NCBI GenBank assembly: GCA_934561515.1
Contig: CAKTGM010000001.1
Span: 62,001-126,000, forward strand
Source of the DNA: an uncultured Oscillospiraceae bacterium
GTDB taxonomy: Bacteria; Bacillota; Clostridia; Oscillospirales; Oscillospiraceae
DNA length: 64,000 bases
Reading direction: 5' to 3'
Below the pieces are notes generated by a model. It saw nothing but the letters and a program-made list of their open reading frames with translations. It had not been told where the DNA came from and searched no databases. Position numbers and translations under genes: made by a program. Below are positions 57,676 through 64,000 of the stretch, one piece after another. Each line of letters begins with the position of its first letter. Within the stretch, counting starts at the first letter, position 1.

Positions 57676-58371
57676 TTACAGCGGGGCTTTTTTGATCTTG
57701 GCGAAGGCGCGCGGATAGGCGCGCGGGGTGGGGGAGACCTTTTCAATGAGGACGAGGCGGTGGACAACATCGCTCGTGGGGATCTTGTAATCCTCGACCC
57801 TGACGATGCGGCCGCCGAGCGTTTTGATGGCGCTCTTCGCCGCCGTGATCTCCTCCTCGGTGTCGACGCTCTTCATGGCGGCGAACTGTCCGCCGACCTT
57901 GACGAGCGGCAGGCACAGCTCTGAGAGAACCGAGAGCTGCGCGACGGCGCGCGAGGTCGCAACGTCGAACGTTTCGCGCTGCTGCGCGGCGAATTCCTCC
58001 GCCCGCGCGTGGACGCAGGAAACGCGCGAAAGGTGCAGTTCATCGCAGACCTCGCTGAGCCAGGTGACGCGCTTTCCGAGCGAGTCGAGCAGCGTCAGGT
58101 CGAAGTCATCCTCCAGAATGCGCAGCGGCATCCCGGGGAAGCCCGCGCCGGTGCCGACGTCGACGACCTTTTTCCCCTTGAGGGCGACAAATTGCAGGAT
58201 CGCCGCGCTGTCGAGCAGGTGGAGCTGCGCGACAGCGTCGGGCTCTGTGATGGCGGTGAGGTTCATCACCTCGTTTTTTTCAAGCAGCAGGGAGGAGAAG
58301 CGCTCGAGCGTTTCCGCCCGGCTTGTGTCCAGCCCCAGCTCAGAAAGTCCATGCAAGAGAAGCTCGTTCAT
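57676..58371 (-). CDS. rsmG: 16S rRNA (guanine(527)-N7)-methyltransferase RsmG
   Basis: 231-aa SAM-dependent methyltransferase for G527 of 16S rRNA (GidB). ATG 58371 overlaps the mscL stop (ATGA). Motifs: NEVMNLTAITEPDAVAQLHL, VDVGTGAGFPGMPL (SAM binding), ARAEEFAAQ and TSRAVAQLSVLSELCLPLV. The gene is commonly origin-proximal near parAB, as here. Confidence 0.95.
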   Translation of the reverse strand: MNELLLHGLSELGLDTSRAETLERFSSLLLEKNEVMNLTAITEPDAVAQLHLLDSAAILQFVALKGKKVVDVGTGAGFPGMPLRILEDDFDLTLLDSLGKRVTWLSEVCDELHLSRVSCVHARAEEFAAQQRETFDVATSRAVAQLSVLSELCLPLVKVGGQFAAMKSVDTEEEITAAKSAIKTLGGRIVRVEDYKIPTSDVVHRLVLIEKVSPTPRAYPRAFAKIKKAPL

Positions 58372-58805
58372 TTGCTCTGCTCCTTCAAAAGGTCGCGGAT
58401 CTCGGCGAGCAGCAGCTCTTCCTTCGTCGGCTCGGGCTCCTTTTCCGGCTCGGGCTCGGCGCTCTTCGTGAGCTTTTCGTGCATTTTGTTCACGGCCTTG
58501 ACCATGCAGAACACGGCGAAGGCGATGATAATAAAGTCGAGAATGACGGCGATGAGATTGCCGTAGTTGACGGCGACCTCGGGCGTGACGACCTCCGCGC
58601 CCTCCGTGACGGCTTCCTTGAGTACCCACTTCCACGCGGAGAAGTCGACGCCGCCGGTCAGCATGGAGATGAGCGGCATGATGATGTCGCCCACGAGCGA
58701 GGTCGTGATCTTGCCGAACGCGCCGCCGATGACAACGCCGACGGCCATATCGAGCACGTTGCCGCGCATGGCAAAGGCCTTGAACTCTTCAAAAAACTTC
58801 TTCAT
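58368..58805 (-). CDS. mscL: Large-conductance mechanosensitive channel
   Basis: 145-aa MscL pentameric channel that opens on hypo-osmotic shock. The N-terminal FKAFAMRGNVLDMAVGVVIG and first pore helix are canonical; the second transmembrane segment NLIAVILDFIIIAFAVFCMV follows, then a Glu/Pro/Lys-rich linker and a helical C-terminal bundle (KEELLLAEIRDLLKEQ). It is translationally coupled to rsmG. Confidence 0.95.
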   Translation of the reverse strand: MKKFFEEFKAFAMRGNVLDMAVGVVIGGAFGKITTSLVGDIIMPLISMLTGGVDFSAWKWVLKEAVTEGAEVVTPEVAVNYGNLIAVILDFIIIAFAVFCMVKAVNKMHEKLTKSAEPEPEKEPEPTKEELLLAEIRDLLKEQSK

Positions 58806-58884
58806 TCCGAAGACTCCTTTGGCGGGATTTGAGGAAATTACGACAACTAATCGTATAAAAATGACGAATTATTACCAAATGGAA

Positions 58885-60189
58885 TTATTTTTTCGGCGTC
58901 AACACGGTCGTGCCGCCCATGTAGGGCTGGAGCACCGCGGGAATCAGCACGCTGCCGTCGGATTGGAGATTGTTCTCGAGGAAGGCAATGAGCATACGCG
59001 GGGGCGCGACGACGGTGTTGTTGAGCGTGTGGGGCAGGTACATCCTGCCGTCCTCGCCCTTGACGCGGATCTTGAGGCGGCGGGCCTGCGCATCGCCGAG
59101 GTTGGAGCAGGAGCAGACCTCGAAGTACTTCTTCTGGCGCGGGGACCAGGCCTCGATGTCGCAGGACTTTACCTTGAGGTCGGCGAGGTCGCCGGAGCAG
59201 CACTCGAGCTGACGCACGGGGATATCCAGCGAGCGGAACAGCTCGACGCTCCACTTCCACATCTTCTCGTACCATTCCTTGCTGTCCTCGGGCTTGCAGA
59301 CGACGATCATCTCCTGTTTTTCGAACTGATGGATGCGGTACACGCCGCGCTCCTCGATGCCGTGGGAGCCCTTCTCCTTGCGAAAGCACGGGGAGTAGGA
59401 GGTGAGCGTCTGGGGGAGGGAGCTTTCGGGCAGGATCTCGCCGATGAAGCGGCCGACCATCGAATGCTCGCTCGTGCCGATGAGGTAGAGGTCCTCGCCC
59501 TCGATCTTGTACATCATGGCGTCCATGTCGTTCTGGCTCATCACGCCCTCGACCACGTTGCCGTGGATCATGAACGGCGGGATGCAGAAGGTGAAGCCCT
59601 TGTCGATCATAAAGTCGCGCGCGTAGGCGAGCACGGCCTCGTGGAGACGGGCAATGTCGCCGAGCAGGTAGTAGAAGCCCGCGCCGGAGACGCGGCCCGC
59701 CGCGTCCATGTCAACGCCGTCGAAGCTCTCCATGATCTGCGTGTGATAGGGGATGTCGAATTCGGGCACCTTCGGCTCGCCGAAGCGCTCGACCTCGACG
59801 TTGCAGCTGTCGTCCGGGCCGATGGGGACGCTGGGGTCAATGATGTTCGGGATGAGGAGCATGATCTTATGGATCTTCTGCTCGTACTCCTCCTCGAGCT
59901 TTTCAAGCTCGGCGAGACGGTCGGCGTTCTGCTTGACGGTCGCCTTGATCTTCTCGGCCTCTTCGAGCTTGCTCGGGTCCTTCTTCGCCTGACCCATCAG
60001 CATACCGATCTGCTTGGAGAGGGCGTTGCGGCTGGCGCGCAGCTCGCTCGCCTCGGTGATGGCGGCGCGGTTTGCAGCGTCCAGTGCAATGACTTCGTCA
60101 ACGAGGGGGAGCTTTTCGTCCTGAAACTTCTTTTTGATGTTTTCCTTGACCAGTTCGGGATTTTCCCGCAGGAATTTCATATCCAGCAT
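58885..60189 (-). CDS. serS: Seryl-tRNA synthetase
   Basis: 434-aa class II synthetase. The N-terminal coiled-coil arm (residues ~30-110) contacts tRNA-Ser; the catalytic part shows GTSEHSMVGRF, motif 2 CFRKEKGSHGIEERGVYRIHQF and motif 3 near NNTVVAPPRMLIAFLE. Full length. No T-box leader is visible in the 54 bases before it. Confidence 0.96.
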   Translation of the reverse strand: MLDMKFLRENPELVKENIKKKFQDEKLPLVDEVIALDAANRAAITEASELRASRNALSKQIGMLMGQAKKDPSKLEEAEKIKATVKQNADRLAELEKLEEEYEQKIHKIMLLIPNIIDPSVPIGPDDSCNVEVERFGEPKVPEFDIPYHTQIMESFDGVDMDAAGRVSGAGFYYLLGDIARLHEAVLAYARDFMIDKGFTFCIPPFMIHGNVVEGVMSQNDMDAMMYKIEGEDLYLIGTSEHSMVGRFIGEILPESSLPQTLTSYSPCFRKEKGSHGIEERGVYRIHQFEKQEMIVVCKPEDSKEWYEKMWKWSVELFRSLDIPVRQLECCSGDLADLKVKSCDIEAWSPRQKKYFEVCSCSNLGDAQARRLKIRVKGEDGRMYLPHTLNNTVVAPPRMLIAFLENNLQSDGSVLIPAVLQPYMGGTTVLTPKK

Positions 60190-60243
60190 TGTGATTTACC
60201 TCGCTATCCTTCTAAAGTGGGCGGCAGGCTGCCGCGTTTGTTC

Positions 60244-60804
60244 TCAGTTCACGCCGTTCGGGAAAAGCTCTTCCACGATGGCCTTATAGCGCGCGGCGGG
60301 GGAGGGGGCGTCGTCGCCGGTGATGGAGGTGCGCAGCGCCTCCGTGGGGAGGAATTCGGCAGCGCCGTCCTTCTCAAAGGCGCGGATGTTCTCCTTCGCC
60401 TCGTCCATGTTCTTGGCGCGGCAGTCGTTTTCGATCTCGATGAGCCAGTCGAGCGCGCGCAGCTGTTCGCTCTTGCGCTCAACGGTCTCGCTGAGGGCGT
60501 CCCTGTCGTCTTCCGCCTCGGCGAGCTGGGCTTCCAGCTCCCTGACGCGCGCCTCGAGGGAGTCGTTTTCCTCGAGCGTGCTTTGCAGGGCGTGGTTGCC
60601 GCTCTTGATCTCGTCGCGGATGGCCTGACTGCTGCGCTGATTCATGAGAAAGGTCCATAAGATCAGCAGAAATGCCACGCTGAAGAGCACGGCAACATAG
60701 GTGTAGACCTTTTTCATGCGTTCGCGCTCGGTGGTGGGCTTTTCCTCCTTCGGTGCGCTCTCCTTGTTCGGGTCCTTGGGATGCTCGTGGACAAAGTCCG
60801 TCAT
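60244..60804 (-). CDS. Single-pass membrane coiled-coil protein coupled to parB
   Basis: 186-aa protein not recognised as a named family. A Pro/Lys/Glu-rich cytoplasmic head (~1-30, MTDFVHEHPKDPNKESAPKE) is followed by one transmembrane segment (VAVLFSVAFLLILWTFLM, ~35-53) and a long coiled coil (~60-115, SLEARVRELEAQLAEAEDDR). The remaining ~70 residues are mixed helical. The ATG overlaps the parB stop (ATGA), so synthesis is tied to ParB. It might anchor or regulate segregation or division factors at the membrane; this is inference. Confidence 0.8.
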   Translation of the reverse strand: MTDFVHEHPKDPNKESAPKEEKPTTERERMKKVYTYVAVLFSVAFLLILWTFLMNQRSSQAIRDEIKSGNHALQSTLEENDSLEARVRELEAQLAEAEDDRDALSETVERKSEQLRALDWLIEIENDCRAKNMDEAKENIRAFEKDGAAEFLPTEALRTSITGDDAPSPAARYKAIVEELFPNGVN

Positions 60805-61691
60805 GCCTCATCGCCTCCGTTCTTTCTGCGTTTGATGGCGGCGAGCGCTTCGAGCAGGTCGTTCAGATCGTCCATGCCGTAGTAGTCCAGCTCGATGCGC
60901 CCCTTCTTCTTGCCCGAAACGATGCGGCAGGTGCGGCCGATCTTGTCGCTCAGCTCCTGCGCGGCGAGGCGGCCGTAGCTTTCGGCCATGATCTCCTCGT
61001 TCGTGCGCTTTTTCTCTTCCTTCGTGCTGCTAAGGCGCTTGGCGAGGGCTTCGGTCTGGCGGACGCTCAGCCCCTGCGCGGCGATGAGCTTCGCCCCTTC
61101 GAGCTGGAGCTCTGCCTTGAGCGGCAGCAGCGCGCGGGCGTGGCCGCCGGAAAGGACGCCATTTTGCAGCATTTCGCGCACCTCGGGGCAGAGGCCCAGC
61201 AGCCGCAGGCTGTTTGCCACGGCGGAGCGGGACTTGCCCACGCGCTCAGCGGCCTCCTCCTGCGTGAGCTGGTAGCTGTCCATCAGCGTTTTGTAGCCCT
61301 CGGCCTCTTCGATGGGGTCGAGGTCCTCGCGCTGTAAATTCTCAATGAGCGAAAGCTCGGTCATCTTGCGGTCGTCCGCCTCGATGACGATGGCGGGGAC
61401 CTCGTGCAGACCCGCGATGCGCGCGGCGCGCCAGCGGCGCTCGCCGGCGATGATCTGATAGTAGCCGGAGGAAAGGCGGCGGACCGTCAGCGGCTGGATG
61501 ATGCCGTGCTCGCGGATGGAATCGGCGAGATCCTGCAAGGCGTCTTCGTCAAAATGGTGGCGCGGCTGGTTGGCATAGGGCTCGATCTTTGAAACGGGGA
61601 GGTAGAGGCTGTCGGACGTGTCGGTTTGCAGGGCGGCGTCGCCCAGCAGCGCGCCCAGACCCTTGCCGAGCCCGCGGTTTGCGTTTGCCAT
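60801..61691 (-). CDS. parB: Chromosome partitioning protein ParB (Spo0J)
   Basis: 296-aa CTP-dependent DNA clamp that loads at parS. N-terminal CTPase/ParB motif: PNQPRHHFDE-like (YANQPRHHFD), GERRWRAARIAG (C-motif), ENLQREDLDPIEEA. Central HTH: EAAERVGKSRSAVANSLRLL. A linker and C-terminal dimerisation helix (LNDLLEALAAIKRRK) follow. It lies 62 bases after parA; two parS sites lie upstream of parA. Confidence 0.96.
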   Translation of the reverse strand: MANANRGLGKGLGALLGDAALQTDTSDSLYLPVSKIEPYANQPRHHFDEDALQDLADSIREHGIIQPLTVRRLSSGYYQIIAGERRWRAARIAGLHEVPAIVIEADDRKMTELSLIENLQREDLDPIEEAEGYKTLMDSYQLTQEEAAERVGKSRSAVANSLRLLGLCPEVREMLQNGVLSGGHARALLPLKAELQLEGAKLIAAQGLSVRQTEALAKRLSSTKEEKKRTNEEIMAESYGRLAAQELSDKIGRTCRIVSGKKKGRIELDYYGMDDLNDLLEALAAIKRRKNGGDEA

Positions 61692-61720
61692 AGGGGAACA
61701 TCTCCTTTCTGCGGGGGTGA

Positions 61721-61740
61721 AACGGGCGAAAGCGCCCGTT
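61721..61740 (-). terminator. Small hairpin between parA and parB
   Basis: AACGGGCG-CTTT-CGCCCGTT on the minus strand, with only a short T run after it. It may act as an attenuator or stabilise the parA end. Confidence 0.45.
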
Positions 61741-61753
61741 ATATTTTAATGTA

Positions 61754-62509
<756 letters not shown>

Positions 62510-62560
62510 AAGAACACCTACCTTAGTTCCGGACACAAAGTACCATTTTCATTCTTGCTT

Positions 62561-62588
62561 AGTATAACACAAACCCGTTCGATTTCAA
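62561..62588 (-). promoter_or_regulatory. Promoter of parA
   Basis: On the minus strand, TTGAAA (62588-62583), a 16-base spacer and TATACT (62566-62561). Confidence 0.7.
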
Positions 62589-62614
62589 CAGAAAACGAGC
62601 AATTTTACGAAATT

Positions 62615-62630
62615 TGTTTCACGTGAAACA
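62615..62630. promoter_or_regulatory. parS site 1
   Basis: TGTTTCACGTGAAACA, a perfect match to the bacterial parS consensus. It lies about 27 bases upstream of the parA -35 box. Confidence 0.95.
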
Positions 62631-62707
62631 TGACAAGGCGCAGCCCTTTACGTCTCCTTTGGGCGTGAATGCGCCTGATCGCAAGGATATGGGGGACGGG
62701 ACGCGAA

Positions 62708-62745
62708 AACGCCATGGTAAAGGCCGATGCCTTTACCATGGCGTT
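62708..62745. other. 17-bp perfect inverted repeat between the two parS sites
   Basis: AACGCCATGGTAAAGGC (62708-62724) and GCCTTTACCATGGCGTT (62729-62745) around CGAT. It may terminate the GH13 transcript, but there is only TTTTC after it on the minus strand. Confidence 0.7.
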
Positions 62746-62753
62746 CAAAACAG

Positions 62754-62769
62754 TGTTTCACGTGAAACA
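62754..62769. promoter_or_regulatory. parS site 2
   Basis: A second perfect TGTTTCACGTGAAACA, 139 bases from site 1 and 5 bases from the GH13 stop codon. Confidence 0.95.
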
Positions 62770-62774
62770 AAGGC

Positions 62775-64000
62775 TCAGTTTTCCGGCTCGACGAGCAGCA
62801 CTGCGCCGTAAGGCTCGAGCGTCAGGCGGAGCACGCCGCCGCCGCAGAAGAAGGACTGGCGCGTGAGCGCGTCCTGTGCGAGCGGCGCATCCCACGGCAG
62901 GGTGAGGGCGGCGGACTGCTCGCCCGCGTTGACCACTGTGATGCATCTTTCGCTATCCGATGCGCGGCAGAAGGCCAGCACGCGTCCCTGCGCCGCGCAG
63001 TAGTCGATCGTGCCGCGCTGCAAGGCCTCGTGCGCCTTTCGCAGCGCGCCGAGCTGCCGGAAATAGCGCAGGAGCGCCGCGTCCTCGTGTCCCCAGGGGT
63101 AAGGGCCGCGGTTGAAGGGGTCTTCAAAGCCCTGCATCCCGGCCTCGTCGCCGTAGTAGAGCATCGGCGAGCCGGGGAAGGTGTAGAGGATGAGCGCCGC
63201 AAGCTTCAAAAGCGCCGTGCCGCGTGCGCGTTCCTCAGCGCTCAGGCGGTAGGCCGCGCGCTCGTCGCGCGTCGCGGGCGCATCGCCCTCGTGGCCGAGA
63301 AGCGTCAGAAGACGCGGCGTATCGTGCGTGGAGAGGAAGTTCATCGCGCCGTAGTAGGCGGGCGCGGGATAGTGCTCGCGCAAGGTCTCCATGCGCTCGC
63401 GGAAGGCTGCGGCGTCGCCGCCGCGCAGAAAATCGAGCAGGGCTGTGCGGAAGGGGTAGTTCATCAGGCCGTGCGTCTCGCGCCCCAGCAGGTACTTGCG
63501 GCGCTTGGAGTAGGCGATCTTCGTCGTGCCGTCCTCCCAGACCTCGCCGAGGAGGTAGCTGCCGGGGCGTTCCTCGTCCATGACCGCGCGGATGCGCGCG
63601 ATGAATTCATCGGGCAGCTCGTCGGCAACATCCAGCCGCCAGCCGGACGCGCCCGCGCGCAGCCAGCGGCGGATGATGGAGTGCTCGCCCTCGATGATGT
63701 AGTCAACATAACTTTCTTCCGTCTCGTTGACGGCGGGCAGGTTTCTGATGCCCCACCATGCGTCGTAATCGTCGGGGAAGGGGTGGAAGCTGTACCAGCG
63801 GTAGTAGGGGGAGGCGGGGCCCTGCGCCGCGCCGGGCGCGGGATAGAAGCCGTCTGCGTTAAAATAGACGCTTTTTCGCCCCGTATGGTTGAAAACGCCG
63901 TCGAGCAGCACGCGGATGCCGCGCTCGCGCGCTCTTTCGCAGAGCGTGCGGAAGTCCTCCTCCATGCCGAGCAGGGGGTCGATGCGCTCGTAGCAGGCCG
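62775..64000 (-). CDS. GH13 alpha-glucosidase/neopullulanase-like enzyme (partial)
   Basis: C-terminal part of a glycoside hydrolase family 13 protein; the frame is open through the window end (upstream residues ACYERIDPLLG before the first Met), so the start is outside. All four GH13 regions are visible: DGVFNHTG (I), GWRLDVADE with the nucleophile Asp (II), GEVWED with the acid/base Glu (III) and FLSTHDTPRL (IV). YYGDEAGMQGFEDPFNRGPYPWG is typical of neopullulanase/maltodextrin glucosidase/cyclomaltodextrinase (GH13_20/21). No signal peptide can be judged. It hydrolyses alpha-glucans or maltodextrins, probably in the cytoplasm. Confidence 0.88.
   Translation of the reverse strand, partial: ACYERIDPLLGMEEDFRTLCERARERGIRVLLDGVFNHTGRKSVYFNADGFYPAPGAAQGPASPYYRWYSFHPFPDDYDAWWGIRNLPAVNETEESYVDYIIEGEHSIIRRWLRAGASGWRLDVADELPDEFIARIRAVMDEERPGSYLLGEVWEDGTTKIAYSKRRKYLLGRETHGLMNYPFRTALLDFLRGGDAAAFRERMETLREHYPAPAYYGAMNFLSTHDTPRLLTLLGHEGDAPATRDERAAYRLSAEERARGTALLKLAALILYTFPGSPMLYYGDEAGMQGFEDPFNRGPYPWGHEDAALLRYFRQLGALRKAHEALQRGTIDYCAAQGRVLAFCRASDSERCITVVNAGEQSAALTLPWDAPLAQDALTRQSFFCGGGVLRLTLEPYGAVLLVEPEN

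Noticed and set aside
60190..60243. T-box leader before serS or aspS
   Set aside because: The gaps are too short and contain no T-box or specifier-like structure.

Overview
This 64 kb window is GC-rich (clearly above 55 % G+C by eye) and reads as chromosome from an anaerobic, endospore-forming Clostridia member, most likely of the Oscillospiraceae type. That call rests on the Rnf complex, HemZ, YabP/YabQ, a SpoIIQ-like M23 protein, the relA-dtd-hemZ order, and the conserved Firmicutes blocks glmU-prs-pth-mfd and mazG-rqcP-yabP-yabQ-divIC. ParAB with two perfect parS sites, plus dnaX-ybaB and rsmG, suggest proximity to oriC. I see no insertion sequence, prophage, CRISPR array or rRNA. The species call is inference.

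Layout. 1-3024: 5' part of an rnfC-D-G(-E-A-B) operon on the minus strand. 3.2-5.3 kb: a DUF975 membrane protein and an SLH-domain surface protein. 5.4-13.4 kb: recJ, relA/spoT, dtd, a metallo-beta-lactamase-fold hydrolase, hemZ and a purine nucleoside phosphorylase, all on plus. 13.4-18.6 kb: lipid flippase, mazG, hup, rqcP, yabP, yabQ, divIC and hpf. 18.7-20.6 kb: iron alcohol dehydrogenase and pssA. 20.7-25.8 kb, minus: SpoIIQ-like peptidase, then glycolytic gpmI, tpiA, pgk and the tRNA methyltransferase trmL. 25.9-33.7 kb: a GlmU-like protein with a degenerate N-terminal domain, prs, pth, mfd and a parvulin. 33.7-35.7 kb: a small islet with composite palindromic repeats on both sides, holding a 50-aa protein, a divergent XRE regulator with a 13-bp-arm operator, and a P-loop protein. 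35.8-40.7 kb: pgi, a DUF3810 metallopeptidase-like protein, an AI-2E-family permease and a lipid kinase.

The most unusual part is 40.7-50.6 kb. A probable sigma-54 promoter with an upstream array of phased repeats precedes SDR - GcvPA-like - GcvPB-like - AcoX/NAD-kinase-like - SDR. ProC, an NhaC-type antiporter and an alanine/ornithine-racemase-like enzyme follow on the same strand. The two P-protein-like subunits keep the PLP lysine but have altered segments that are normally invariant in glycine decarboxylase, and no gcvT or gcvH is present. I infer a dedicated amino-acid catabolic system with an unknown substrate. lrgAB follows from its own promoter.

51.9-64 kb: tRNA-Ala(CGC), SRP RNA, dnaX, ybaB, then on minus aspS, mgsA, minD-like, rsmG, mscL, serS, a membrane coiled-coil protein coupled to parB, parB, parA, parS sites and a GH13 glycosidase that runs off the window end.
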